Positions 8,825 through 17,812 are shown, counted from the first letter of the stretch. The stretch is 64,000 nucleotides of DNA from Streptomyces canus (GCF_041435015.1 NZ_CP107989.1:9238001-9302000); one strand, 5' to 3'. A program made the numbers and translations. The notes: generated by a model not told the origin, from the letters alone.

Positions 8825-10509
8825 TCCACCTGCCCGGGGTCGACCCCCATGGCCCGCAGGTCCACCGCGGCAGCGGCCAGCGTGTCGGCGCACCGTCCCG
8901 TGAGTGCGCCGCGCCTCGGTTCGCTGCCGCGCAGGTTCGGCCCGGCCGCGGGCACCGGGACCTGGGCGAGGCACGGGTCGCGGTCGGTGCCGGTGACCTG
9001 CGCGCCCAGCGACTCCTGACTCGTCTCCTGGCGCCAGGTGGCCAGGTCGCTGTACTCGCGCCCGCCCCACAGCAGGGCCCAGACTCCCGAGCTGTGATAG
9101 TCGTTGCCCTGCATGAGCACGGACGACGCGTCGAAGGCCCCCTGGGCCGCGACGACGGGCGAGCCGTCCGTGACGAACACGTTGTTGCGCACGGTGACGC
9201 CGCGCAGGCTGGGCTCGAGCCGGAGCGCCGGTGCGCGGACGGCGCCGTTCGCCGTGGTCAGCACCGTGTTCTGGTAGATCGAGAGATCGGACACCCGCCA
9301 TCCCAACGCGACGATGCCGCCGTAGTGGGCGAGCTTGCGGCCGTCGTCGTGGCTGATGTTGTACCGGATCGTGTTGTCCCGGTGCGCCGTGTTCGGGGCG
9401 GCGGAGTACGCCAGGAAGCCCGAACCGTCGTTCCGGTAGGCCAGGTTGTACTGCATCAGCGAGTGGGACACGTTGTTGTCGAGGCCGAACCCGCCGCCGT
9501 CCACCGTGGAACCGGTGTGGTTGCCGTAGGAGACGTTCTTCTCCAGCGTCATCCACGACGAGTCGTACGTCCAGATGCCCTCGGGGCCCTCGACGGCGTC
9601 CGGCGAGGACGAACTCCCGTTGTCGTGGCTGACGGACCGCTCCACCCTGCCTTGGTGAACACTGCCGAGGACGATGCCGCTGCCGGTGTTGCGGTCGGAC
9701 GCGAGGGGGTCTCCGACGTTCCGGTAGGCCGTCACCCTCGACACCGTCACCTTGTCGTGCGCGTAGGCGGGCGCGTCCGCGGAGAAGGGCGGACCGTCCG
9801 CCACGAGACCGGCGTCCTGGTTGTCGTGCAGTGCGCAGTCACTGATCACCACGTCGCGGAAGCCGGACGCCTCGGTGCCGCCGTGCAGCCGGAGGCCGTC
9901 GCGGAACCCCGACACCTCGACATCCGAGACCCGGACGTACGGCAGCTTCCGGTCGCCGGGCAGATCGTTGACGAAGGCGATGCCCTCGTGCGTTCTGTAG
10001 GACGCGGCGTCGCCGACGAGGGTCAGGTCACGGATGACGACTCCGCTCGTGTTGTGCACCTCGATGGCGCGCGTGCCGCGGGCCGTGATCGTCGCGCGAC
10101 CCTCTCCATAGGATTCGATCACGACAGGCTTGTGGGCGTTGCCGGCGTCCCCCTGGCCGATGGTCAATCTGCCCGCAAAGCGTGCCCCCGCCTTCAGCCG
10201 CAGCCGGTCGCCCGGCTTGAACCGCAGGGCGTCGGCGCGCACGAGCGTGCGCCAGGCGGTCTGCGGTGTCCGACCGTCGTGGCCGTCGTCTCCCTGAGGA
10301 CTGACATAGAACGTTCGTCCGTCCCTGGGGTTCTCCAGCAGGGGTACGTACGGGTCGGGTGTGCTGCACCCGGCCAGCAGCAACGCCGTCGCGCACAGGC
10401 CGGCCGCGGTACTTCGCCGCAGCGGACCGGCGACCGCCCTGGTGCCCTTCCGGTGGGCCGACCGCTGCAAGCCGGTGGCTCCGTCGCCTTCGTTCCGCTG
10501 GCGCAACAT
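8758..10509 (-). CDS. Right-handed parallel beta-helix lipoprotein
   Basis: A 583-residue exported protein. A basic N-terminus is followed by a hydrophobic stretch ending in a lipobox (LLLAGC, C48), so it is predicted to be anchored to the outer face of the membrane. The body has many short beta-coil repeats rich in Asn, Asp, His and Gly (for example ISHDDGRKLAHYGG, VSYGNHTG) typical of the pectate-lyase/alginate-epimerase solenoid (Beta_helix/NosD-like). It faces the polysaccharide operon and overlaps the 3' end of ugd tail to tail. A role in cutting, epimerising or binding the polymer is inferred. I see no residue pattern that fixes the reaction. Confidence 0.78.
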   Translation of the reverse strand: MLRQRNEGDGATGLQRSAHRKGTRAVAGPLRRSTAAGLCATALLLAGCSTPDPYVPLLENPRDGRTFYVSPQGDDGHDGRTPQTAWRTLVRADALRFKPGDRLRLKAGARFAGRLTIGQGDAGNAHKPVVIESYGEGRATITARGTRAIEVHNTSGVVIRDLTLVGDAASYRTHEGIAFVNDLPGDRKLPYVRVSDVEVSGFRDGLRLHGGTEASGFRDVVISDCALHDNQDAGLVADGPPFSADAPAYAHDKVTVSRVTAYRNVGDPLASDRNTGSGIVLGSVHQGRVERSVSHDNGSSSSPDAVEGPEGIWTYDSSWMTLEKNVSYGNHTGSTVDGGGFGLDNNVSHSLMQYNLAYRNDGSGFLAYSAAPNTAHRDNTIRYNISHDDGRKLAHYGGIVALGWRVSDLSIYQNTVLTTANGAVRAPALRLEPSLRGVTVRNNVFVTDGSPVVAAQGAFDASSVLMQGNDYHSSGVWALLWGGREYSDLATWRQETSQESLGAQVTGTDRDPCLAQVPVPAAGPNLRGSEPRRGALTGRCADTLAAAAVDLRAMGVDPGQVDYFGAPLSGSPGVGAVETGPPA

Positions 10510-10695
10510 CGCTCCTGTCTGCTCGATGGCCGAGCGGACCCCGATTCATGAAGGCCCGCAGACTCACCCTGACGTGCGGGGCCGGGGTCGGCGGGCCAGC
10601 ACGCGGAGTTCGGCTCAAGACATGCCTGATTGGCCTCCTGCCGATACCGCCGAGCTGACGGAGACCCGAAGACACCCCGAAGACAGGCGTGCGGC

Positions 10696-11625
10696 ATGAT
10701 GACGCTCATGTCCTCGCAGTTCCAACCGGTCCTGGAGCGCATCGCCGCCGAGATCGAACGGACCCCCGGCCGCGGCCGCCCCGCCGACTACATCCCGGCG
10801 CTCGCGGCCTGCGACCCGCGCAGTTTCGGCATGGCCGTGGCCGAGCTCGACGGCACGGTGTACGGGGTGGGCGACTGGCGGGAGCCGTTCTCCACGCAGT
10901 CCATCACCAAGGTCTTCACCCTCGCTCTCGACCTGGCCCGCGAGGGCGACCAACTCTGGGAGCACGTGGGCCGCGAGCCCTCCGGCAACCCCTTCAACTC
11001 CCTGGTCCAGCTGGAGTACGAGAACGGCATCCCACGCAACCCGTTCATCAACGCGGGCGCGCTGGTGGTCACCGACCGCCTCCACACCCGTACCGGTGAC
11101 GCGACCGGCGAACTGCTCGCCTTCCTCCGCTCGGAGTCCGGCAACCCCACCCTGGACTTCGACAAGGGGGTCGCCGCCTCCGAGTCCGCGCACGGCGACC
11201 GCAACGCCGCCCTGGCCCACTTCATGGCGTCGTACGGCAACATCGGCAACCCGGTCCCGGTCCTGCTCGACCAGTACTTCCGGCAGTGCTCCCTCCGGGC
11301 CTCCTGCGCCGATCTCGCCCTGGCCACCACGTTCCTGGCCCGGCACGGTGTGCGTGCCGACGGCACGCGGCTGCTCACCCAGAGCCAGGCCAAGCAGGTC
11401 AACGCGGTGCTGCTGACCTGCGGCACGTACGACGCGGCGGGTGACTTCGCCTACCGCGTGGGCCTGCCCGGCAAGAGCGGTGTGGGCGGCGGCATCATCG
11501 CGGTGGTCCCGGGCCGCTGCACCCTGTGCGTATGGAGCCCGGGTCTGGACGAGCGGGGCAACTCCGTGGCGGGCGTGGCGGCCCTGGACAGGTTCACGAC
11601 GCTGACGGGTGTCTCCGTGTTCTGA
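10696..11625 (+). CDS. glsA: Glutaminase
   Basis: Serine-dependent glutaminase of the GlsA family (309 residues), hydrolysing L-glutamine to glutamate and ammonia. The beta-lactamase-like motif S69-I-T-K72, followed by NPFNSLVQLEYENGIPRNPFINAGA, MASYGNIGNPV and the late GKSGVGGGI, matches the family across its length. ATG 10696 has AGG eight bases upstream; ATGs at 10699 and 10708 are possible alternatives. It is transcribed away from the beta-helix gene. Functionally it is akin to the asparagine genes at the left of the window but lies outside their operon. Confidence 0.93.
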   Translation: MMTLMSSQFQPVLERIAAEIERTPGRGRPADYIPALAACDPRSFGMAVAELDGTVYGVGDWREPFSTQSITKVFTLALDLAREGDQLWEHVGREPSGNPFNSLVQLEYENGIPRNPFINAGALVVTDRLHTRTGDATGELLAFLRSESGNPTLDFDKGVAASESAHGDRNAALAHFMASYGNIGNPVPVLLDQYFRQCSLRASCADLALATTFLARHGVRADGTRLLTQSQAKQVNAVLLTCGTYDAAGDFAYRVGLPGKSGVGGGIIAVVPGRCTLCVWSPGLDERGNSVAGVAALDRFTTLTGVSVF

Positions 11626-11722
11626 GAGGGGGTGAGCGCATCCCGCACCCGACCACGCACCGGTCACACCCCGGTCGTCACCTCGTCGCCTTCCAGCCAC
11701 CCGAAACTGACACGCTGCTGAC

Positions 11723-13126
11723 GTGTTGGCCAAGGTTCCCGTAGATCTCCGTCGCTGCCAGATCCTCGGTCTGGTCGGCACCGCCTTCCTCGCCGCGGGT
11801 GGTGAGACCTCAGGAGCGCTGCCCGTCCGCGAACTCCTCACCCCGGCCTCGCCCCAGGCGGCACTCGGCCTGGTCGGCGCCTACTTCGGCGTCGTCCTGC
11901 TGATCGCGGCCTGGCTCCTCCTCGGCCGCCTGGTGCGCAGCCCCGAGAAGCGGCCCACCACGCGCGAGCTCATGGCCGTCCTGGTCATCTGGTCCCTCCC
12001 GCTGCTGCTCGCCCCGCCCCTGTTCAGCCGGGACGTCTACAGCTACCTCGCCCAAGGCGCCATGGCCGATGCCCACATGGACGTCTACAGCCACGGCCCC
12101 GCCCTGCTCGGCGGTCCCCTCGCGGACGAGGTCGCCCCGATGTGGCGCAACACGGCCGCCCCGTACGGACCCGTGTTTCTCGGCGTGGCCTCCGCGCTGG
12201 CCAAGGCGTCCCACGGCGAACTCCCGGCCGGGCTGCTCGGGATGCGGCTCGTCGCCCTGCTCGGCGTGGCCCTCATGGCGGCCGCCCTGCCACGCCTGGC
12301 CCGCCACAGCGGCGCGGACCCGGCTGCCGCGCTCTGGCTCGGCGCCCTCAACCCGCTCGTCCTGCTCCACCTGGTCGCGGGTGCCCACAACGACGCCGTC
12401 ATGCTCGGTCTGCTCGGTCTCGGCCTGGTCGCCGCCCTCGGCCGGTGGCCGGTCCTGGGCGCGGTCCTCGTGACGCTCGCCGCGCTGGTGAAGGCGCCCG
12501 CCGTCCTGGGACTGGCGGCGATCGTCGTGCTGCGGATCCGGGCCGGTGACCACCCGGCGAGAGCCGTCCTGACAGCCGCCGTCTCGGCAGCCGCCACCAC
12601 GGTCGCCGCCACGGCCGTCGCGGGCACCGGCTACGGCTGGATCGGCGCCCTCAACACCCCCGTGTCGTCCGGGAACTGGGCCCTCACCAGCCTCCTCGGC
12701 CGCGCCACCGGAGCCCTGCTGGAACGTCTCGGCAGCGACCTGGCACCGCTGGCCGTCCCCGCCTGGCACGCCCTCGGCGTCGTGACCGCCGTCGCCGTCA
12801 TCGGCCACATATGGTTGCGCCTTCGCCCGCGCCCCGTCTACGCCCTGGGCCTGAGCCTCGCCACCGTCGCCGCCCTCGGCCCGGCGATCCGCCCCTGGTA
12901 CGCCCTGTGGGGACTGTTCCTGATAGCGGCTGCCGCGCCGAGCGCCTCGGTACGGCACCGGGTGGCCGCCGTGACGGGTGTGCTCGCGCTCGCCACCCTC
13001 CCGAGCGGCGGCCCGGCCGACGCCGGGCAACTCGTCCTCGCCGTCTCCGGAGGCGTCCTCGCCCTCGTCGTGCTCGTCCAGGCCCACCAGACGGCCCAGG
13101 CCCCCGTGACGGGACGTACGGCATGA
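11723..13126 (+). CDS. MptB-like polyprenol-phosphomannose-dependent mannosyltransferase
   Basis: A hydrophobic 467-residue protein with about a dozen membrane segments. FSRDVYSYLAQGAMA in the first external loop resembles the catalytic loop of GT-C transferases, and HNDAVMLGLL and LVKAPAVL fit the actinobacterial MptB/alpha-1,6-mannosyltransferase family. Such enzymes extend lipomannan-type glycans outside the membrane from polyprenyl-phosphate mannose. The GTG at 11723 starts the frame; the ribosome site is weak. Its TGA overlaps the ATG of the next membrane transferase (ATGA), so the two are probably translated together. Sugar specificity is not shown by the sequence. Confidence 0.75.
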   Translation: MLAKVPVDLRRCQILGLVGTAFLAAGGETSGALPVRELLTPASPQAALGLVGAYFGVVLLIAAWLLLGRLVRSPEKRPTTRELMAVLVIWSLPLLLAPPLFSRDVYSYLAQGAMADAHMDVYSHGPALLGGPLADEVAPMWRNTAAPYGPVFLGVASALAKASHGELPAGLLGMRLVALLGVALMAAALPRLARHSGADPAAALWLGALNPLVLLHLVAGAHNDAVMLGLLGLGLVAALGRWPVLGAVLVTLAALVKAPAVLGLAAIVVLRIRAGDHPARAVLTAAVSAAATTVAATAVAGTGYGWIGALNTPVSSGNWALTSLLGRATGALLERLGSDLAPLAVPAWHALGVVTAVAVIGHIWLRLRPRPVYALGLSLATVAALGPAIRPWYALWGLFLIAAAAPSASVRHRVAAVTGVLALATLPSGGPADAGQLVLAVSGGVLALVVLVQAHQTAQAPVTGRTA

Positions 13127-14478
13127 GGGCCCCGACCACGGATCGCGGCCGACTGCTGCTGGGCCTCGTCGCCGTCGCCGCCGTCAGCGCCTTCACGGCG
13201 ACCGTGCCGCTCCTGCGCGACTGGTTCGACCTGCGCGTCTACCACGGAGCCATCGACACCTGGGTCCATCACGGCGGACGGCTCTACGACTACCGGGTGC
13301 CGGGGACGACGTACGGCTTCACCTACCCGCCGTTCGCGGCCGTCGCGATGCTCCCGATGGCCCTGTTCGACCTGCGCACCGCGATCGTGGTGGGCCTGCT
13401 GCTCAACCTGGCGGCACTGGCCGTGGTCGTGCGCCTGCTCACCGGCCGGGCCTGGCGGCGGCACGGCTGGTACGGCTGCGCACTCGGCGCCTGCGCGCTC
13501 GCGCTGTTCGAACCGCTGCGCGACACCTTCAGCTTCGGCCAGGTCAACCTCCTGCTGTTGGCGCTCGTCCTGGTCGACGCGTGGCTGCTCGCGACGGGCC
13601 GGGAACGCCGGGCCGGTGTCGGTATCGGTCTGGCCGCCGCGGTGAAGCTCACGCCGGCCCTCTTCATCGGACTGCTTCTGGTCGCCCGGCGCTGGCGCGC
13701 GGCGGCGGTCGCCACGGTCGTGGCCCTGGCGGCGACGGGGTTCGCGGCCGTCGTGGCCCCGGACGCCTCGCGTTTCTACTGGACCGACGCCCTGTGGGAC
13801 ACGACCAGGGTGGGCCGCCTCGACTATGTCTCCAACCAGTCGCTGCAGGGCATCCTGGCCCGGCTCGGCGAACCGGACCGCGGGGTCTGGGCGGTGGCCG
13901 TGGCGCTGACCCTCGGTGTGTGGGCCGTACGGGGCCGGCGGGCCGTGGCGGCGGGGGACTGGGCGGCCGCGTTCGCACTGACGGGGCTGACCGCGTGTCT
14001 GGTGAGCCCGATCACCTGGGTGCACCACCTGGTGTGGCTGTTGCCCTCCTTCGCCGTCCTCGTGCGTACCGGGCACCCGCGGATCGCGGGCGCCCTGTAC
14101 GCCGTGCTGTGCACCAGCGTGGTGTGGCTGTGGTTCGACGACGCGTCGGGCGTCGACGGCTTCCTCGGCAGCAACATCTACACCTGGATCACCCTGGGCC
14201 TGCTGCTGTGGCTGCCGGTGGGTCAGACGCGATCCACCCGCCCGATCCGGGACCGCAGGGCCAAGGCCATCGATCCCGCACCGAGTCCGGCGGCGCCCAG
14301 GATGGCCCAGGTCTCCAGCCAGCCCGGCCCGTCGTCGTGCGCTGCGACGGCCGCCGCGACCGGTACGGCGTCGGGGCCCGGCCGCGGTCTCGCCCGCAGC
14401 GCGTCCAGCGAGCCCACCGGATCCACCCGCCCGGCCGCGCCGAATCCCCAGTCGAGCAGCCGGCGCGCCTCCTCGTAG
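13123..14478 (+). CDS. GT87 (DUF2029) membrane glycosyltransferase with antisense-overlapping tail
   Basis: Polytopic 451-residue protein of the GT87 mannosyltransferase family. An early loop DLRVYHGAIDTWVHHGGRLYDY, then FTYPPFAA, SFGQVNLLL, AVKLTPALF and SPITWVHHLVWL are typical. It starts at ATG 13123 inside the stop of the MptB-like gene. The membrane part ends near residue 368. The remaining ~85 residues are Arg/Ser/Pro/Ala-rich and unlike the family, and they are coded opposite the carboxypeptidase gene (256-base convergent overlap). The tail may result from loss of an earlier stop codon. It probably acts with its upstream neighbour on one lipid-linked glycan. Confidence 0.78.
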   Translation: MRAPTTDRGRLLLGLVAVAAVSAFTATVPLLRDWFDLRVYHGAIDTWVHHGGRLYDYRVPGTTYGFTYPPFAAVAMLPMALFDLRTAIVVGLLLNLAALAVVVRLLTGRAWRRHGWYGCALGACALALFEPLRDTFSFGQVNLLLLALVLVDAWLLATGRERRAGVGIGLAAAVKLTPALFIGLLLVARRWRAAAVATVVALAATGFAAVVAPDASRFYWTDALWDTTRVGRLDYVSNQSLQGILARLGEPDRGVWAVAVALTLGVWAVRGRRAVAAGDWAAAFALTGLTACLVSPITWVHHLVWLLPSFAVLVRTGHPRIAGALYAVLCTSVVWLWFDDASGVDGFLGSNIYTWITLGLLLWLPVGQTRSTRPIRDRRAKAIDPAPSPAAPRMAQVSSQPGPSSCAATAAATGTASGPGRGLARSASSEPTGSTRPAAPNPQSSSRRASS

Positions 14479-15398
14479 ACCGCGAAGCCACCGCCGACCT
14501 GAGGGTTCATCACCGTCACGACCAGCGTCCGGCCGCCCCGTCGGGCGGCGGCGACGAGCGTGTTGCCGGCATGACTCGTGTAGCCGTTCTTGATCCCGAT
14601 CAGCCCGTCGTAGCGTTCCACCCCGTCGGCGCCGGTCAGCAGCCGGTTGGTGTTCCGGATCCCGTACGACCATCCGCCCGGGCCCGGGAACCGCGCCTCG
14701 GCCGTGCCGCAGTACCGCGAGAAGTCCGCGTTGCGCAGGCCCGCCCGGCCGAAGACCGCGAGGTCGTACGCGGAGGAGACCTGGCCCGGCGTGTCGTAGC
14801 CGTCGGGGGAGCGGACGTGGGTGTCACGGGCGCCCAGGGCGCGCGCCTTGGCCTGCATCCGGGTGGCCGCCGTACGCCAGCCGCCGCTGAGCCGTGCCAG
14901 GACGTGCACGGCGTCGTTCCCGGAGTTGAGGAAGACCCCGCGCCACAGGTCGGCCACCTGGTAGGTCCGTCCCTCGGCGACCCCGACGAGACTGCTGCCG
15001 GGGCCGATGCCCGCGAGGTCCTCCGCGCCGACCGTGTGTCTGAGGCCACCCGGCAGCACCGGCAGGACGGTCAGGGCGAACAGGGTCTTGAGCGTGCTGG
15101 CCGGGGGCAGCCTGCGGTGGGCGTCGTGCGCCGCGAGAACCTCCCCGCTGTGGGCGTCGGCCACCACCCACGACAGCGCGGACACGTCCGGGACCCGGGG
15201 CGCGCCCCGGCGCGGCCGGACCTGGGTGCCGGAGTGGTACAGCAGGTCGGGAGAAGCGGCCGCGGCCAGTGGCCCGCCGGGCGCGGCGGGGTCGGAGCCC
15301 GTGTGCGCGGCCGCCGTCGTGGGGGCGCACACCAGAAGTCCCGTCATGCACAGTGCGCAGGCCGAGACGGCAAACCGGGAGGGAAATCCGATAGTCAT
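14223..15398 (-). CDS. Serine-type D-Ala-D-Ala carboxypeptidase (S11) with C-terminal membrane anchor
   Basis: Penicillin-binding protein of the S11 family, 391 residues. There is a signal peptide (about residues 1-31), then S101-T-L-K104 (SxxK), S159-G-N and K270-N-G in place of the usual KTG. A hydrophobic C-terminal segment ending in RSRIGRVDRV looks like a membrane anchor. The family trims the stem peptide of peptidoglycan outside the membrane. The K-N-G variant is unusual, though the third motif does vary in actinobacterial homologues. Its 3' end overlaps the GT87 gene by 256 bases. Confidence 0.87.
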   Translation of the reverse strand: MTIGFPSRFAVSACALCMTGLLVCAPTTAAAHTGSDPAAPGGPLAAAASPDLLYHSGTQVRPRRGAPRVPDVSALSWVVADAHSGEVLAAHDAHRRLPPASTLKTLFALTVLPVLPGGLRHTVGAEDLAGIGPGSSLVGVAEGRTYQVADLWRGVFLNSGNDAVHVLARLSGGWRTAATRMQAKARALGARDTHVRSPDGYDTPGQVSSAYDLAVFGRAGLRNADFSRYCGTAEARFPGPGGWSYGIRNTNRLLTGADGVERYDGLIGIKNGYTSHAGNTLVAAARRGGRTLVVTVMNPQVGGGFAVYEEARRLLDWGFGAAGRVDPVGSLDALRARPRPGPDAVPVAAAVAAHDDGPGWLETWAILGAAGLGAGSMALALRSRIGRVDRV

Positions 15399-15529
15399 AC
15401 CGCAAAGCTAGGAACGGACCGTCCCTGCATCGCGCTGGCCGGGCCGGGGGGCGGGCACGAACACCCGGATGCCGCACACCGCTCGGCGTGTCGCGGCGCT
15501 CCGGACCGGCCTGGCCGAGCAGGCCTCGG

Positions 15530-16666
15530 CTATCCGCTGGGCAGTGTCGGCTGGATCCGGCGCAGGAAGGTCGCGTTGTCCGGCGTCTCGCGCATGCGCT
15601 CCAGGAGGGTCTCCAGGTTGGCCTGGCCGTCCCGGCTCTGCAGCGCCCGGCGCAGACCGTGCACGGTCGTCAACTCGGCCGGGGGCAGGAGGAGTTCCTC
15701 GCGGCGGGTGCCGGACGGGTTGATGGCGACGGCCGGGAAGACGCGCCGGGAGGCGAGCTCGCGGTCCAGCCGGAGCTCCATGTTGCCGGTGCTCTTGAGC
15801 TCCTCGAAGTAGAAGTCGTCGGCGCGCGAGCCGGTCTCCACCAGGGCGGTGGCGAGGATGGTGAGCGAGCCGCCCTCCTCGGCGAGCCGGGCGGCGCCGA
15901 AGAACTTCTTCGGCCCGATCAGCGCCGTGGCGTCGACGCCACCGCTGAGGGTGCGGCCGTTGCCGGGAGCCGCGTTGTTGTGGGCCCGGCACAGCCGGGT
16001 CAGGGAGTCGAGCAGGATCACGACGTCCTCGCCGGCCTCGACGAGCCGCTTGGCCCGTTCGATCACCAGCTCGGCGAGCGCGATGTGCTCCTTGGGCGTG
16101 CGGTCGAACGTCGAGGCGTACACCTCGCCGCGCACGGAGCGCCGCATGTCGGTGACTTCCTCGGGGCGTTCGTCGAGCAGCACGACCATCAGGCGGCACT
16201 CGGGGTGGTTGCCGGCGACGGCGGCCGCGATCTGCTGGAGCAGGACGGTCTTGCCGGTCTTGGGCGGGGCCACGATCAGCCCGCGCTGGCCCTTGCCGAC
16301 GGGTGCGATCAGGTCGGCGACCCGCCCGGTCAGGCCGGACGCCGGGTGTTCGAGACGGATCCGCTCACGCGGGTGCAGCGGAGTCAGGTCGCGGAACGCC
16401 CGACGCTTCGTGTCAGGCGTGCGGCCGTTGACCCGGGCGACCTCGGTGAGGGCGCGCTGGGTGCCGCGCACCCCGTCGACCTGGTCCCCCTTGCGCAGGC
16501 CGAACCTGCGGATCAGCGCGGGGGAGACCTGGAGGTCGGTGGGCGAGGGCAGCAGGCCGGCGGCGCGCAGGTGGCCCTTCCCGCTCGCGTCGACGTCGAG
16601 GACGCCGGTGACGGCCCGGACCGGGGGCTGCTGCTGGACTGGAGGGTGTTCGAGAGTGGTGGTCAT
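15530..16666 (-). CDS. rho: Short transcription termination factor Rho
   Basis: A hexameric RNA helicase of the Rho family, 378 residues from the ATG at 16666, which follows AAAGGA. An OB-like N-terminal RNA-binding part (VTGVLDVDASGKGHLRA, LQVSPALIRRFGLRKGD) is followed by the ATPase with the P-loop APPKTGKT at about 134-140, LLDERPEEVTDM and the Walker B VVILLDSLTRL (D220). The housekeeping Rho of actinobacteria carries a long Arg-rich N-terminal insertion and is far larger. This protein lacks it, so it is probably a second paralogue. No partner gene shows its role. A 240-base leader precedes it. Confidence 0.88.
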   Translation of the reverse strand: MTTTLEHPPVQQQPPVRAVTGVLDVDASGKGHLRAAGLLPSPTDLQVSPALIRRFGLRKGDQVDGVRGTQRALTEVARVNGRTPDTKRRAFRDLTPLHPRERIRLEHPASGLTGRVADLIAPVGKGQRGLIVAPPKTGKTVLLQQIAAAVAGNHPECRLMVVLLDERPEEVTDMRRSVRGEVYASTFDRTPKEHIALAELVIERAKRLVEAGEDVVILLDSLTRLCRAHNNAAPGNGRTLSGGVDATALIGPKKFFGAARLAEEGGSLTILATALVETGSRADDFYFEELKSTGNMELRLDRELASRRVFPAVAINPSGTRREELLLPPAELTTVHGLRRALQSRDGQANLETLLERMRETPDNATFLRRIQPTLPSG

Positions 16667-16905
16667 GGTGGTCTGTCCTTTCGAGGACGGAAGGCATGGG
16701 ACATGCGGAAGGAAGGGGGAAGCCGCGAGAGGGAAGGCGGACAGCGCCTTCGGCGGCGGGAAACAGCACCTCGGGTGTGGCAGGGCCACTGATCACGAGA
16801 TGGTGAGGAGAAGCCGGTACATCGACCGGCGAACTGAGGAGGAACTGGCACCGGCGCCCTCAACAGGGCGTACACAAGTGCTGTCGGCAGAGTAGCACGC
16901 GGCTG
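16667..16905 (-). promoter_or_regulatory. Long pyrimidine-rich leader upstream of rho
   Basis: Read on the minus strand, this 239-base gap before rho is rich in C and U, especially just before the start (CTTCCCCCTTCCTTCCGC, about 16703-16720). It also has a nine-codon ORF (MYRLLLTIS, ending about 16793) without a clear ribosome site. Rho genes are often self-regulated through such unstructured C-rich leaders. A Rho-dependent attenuator is therefore plausible here but inferred; no promoter hexamers were convincing. Confidence 0.35.
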
Positions 16906-17733
16906 TCAGCGATGGGCCAGAAGTCCGTAGAGAAGCGGGATCCGCGGCTCGGGAAGCCGCCACCAGCCGGACGGCGTGCGCTTCATGTGGGGCCAGCGCG
17001 CCCACGGCAGCTCCTCGTTCTCCCGGAGTCGCCGGACACTCAGTCCCGCCCCCGTCAACGCGCCCACGACCTCACCTATTCCGTGCATCCACTCGTAGCT
17101 TTCGGTGGCCCCCTCCACGGGCGGGCCGTCGGTGTAGGTGCGGGTCGCGTCCCGGCGCACGGGCCCCTCGCCACCCAGGTAGTCGTGGCGCAGCAGCAGC
17201 TCGGGCCCCTCGCCCGGCGCGGGCTTCGGGCCCAGCGAGTTGAGCAGCGGATGGAACTCGACGACGTACAACAGGCCGCCCGGACGCAGCAGTTGGGCGA
17301 TCACGCCGGCCCATCGCTCGAGGTCGGGGAGGTAACACAGGGCGCCCTTGCCGGTGTAGACGACGTCGAAGCGCCGCCCGCCCAACGCCTCGACGGCGTC
17401 GTAGACGTTCGCCTGCACGTACTCGACGGCCACGTCCGCCCGCGCCGCGATGGCGGTCGCGGCCGCCACCGACGCCTCCGAGAAGTCGAGCCCCACCGCG
17501 CGGGCGCCACGGCGGGCCAGGGCGAGCGTCTCCGTGCCGAGATGGCACTGGAGGTGGAGCACGTCACGGCCGGTGAGGTCGCCGAGGTCCTCCCACTCGA
17601 AGGCGGCGAACCAGCGCTCGGGGTCGAGGTCCTGGTCGAGGCCGTAGAACCGGCTGGCGAGGTGGACGGGGGTGCGGGCGTCCCAGTTGGCCTGGTTGGC
17701 CCGCATCAACCGCGCGTGCTCGTCGGACGTCAT
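16906..17733 (-). CDS. Class I SAM-dependent methyltransferase
   Basis: Methyltransferase of about 275 residues. VLHLQCHLGTETLALAR is the glycine-rich SAM-binding motif I, VGLDFS gives the acidic residue for the ribose, and LRPGGLLYVVEFHP is motif post-III. An ATG at 17733 (MTSDEHARL) is chosen over the in-frame ATG at 17745; both lie in the divergent gap to the ECF cassette. The N-terminal NQANWDARTPVHLASRFY is common in unassigned actinobacterial homologues. Substrate unknown; small-molecule methylation is the likeliest role. Confidence 0.8.
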   Translation of the reverse strand: MTSDEHARLMRANQANWDARTPVHLASRFYGLDQDLDPERWFAAFEWEDLGDLTGRDVLHLQCHLGTETLALARRGARAVGLDFSEASVAAATAIAARADVAVEYVQANVYDAVEALGGRRFDVVYTGKGALCYLPDLERWAGVIAQLLRPGGLLYVVEFHPLLNSLGPKPAPGEGPELLLRHDYLGGEGPVRRDATRTYTDGPPVEGATESYEWMHGIGEVVGALTGAGLSVRRLRENEELPWARWPHMKRTPSGWWRLPEPRIPLLYGLLAHR

Positions 17734-17785
17734 GGCACCATCCAACCAGCCGTACGCGTGCCTCTCATATTTCGTGCGCGTCGGG

Positions 17786-17812
17786 TGTCGATTCGGGTCG
17801 GTCCTGTTCGTC
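17786..17812 (+). promoter_or_regulatory. ECF42-type promoter upstream of the DGPF cassette
   Basis: TGTCGA (17786-17791), 17 bases, then CGTC (17809-17812), followed by the DGPF-SnoaL gene at 17851. As I recall, ECF42 sigma factors recognise TGTCGA at -35 and CGA/TC at -10, so the spacing and both elements fit self-activation of the cassette. This site was found by eye, without a scan of the whole window for other copies. Confidence 0.65.

Noticed and set aside
10615..11841. 408-codon minus-strand frame opposite glutaminase
   Set aside because: No known motif and it covers a full GlsA gene; typical antisense shadow.
15488..16792. 434-codon plus-strand frame opposite rho
   Set aside because: Shadow composition (Gly, Arg, Asp, His alternation) and no family features, while rho on the minus strand is unmistakable.
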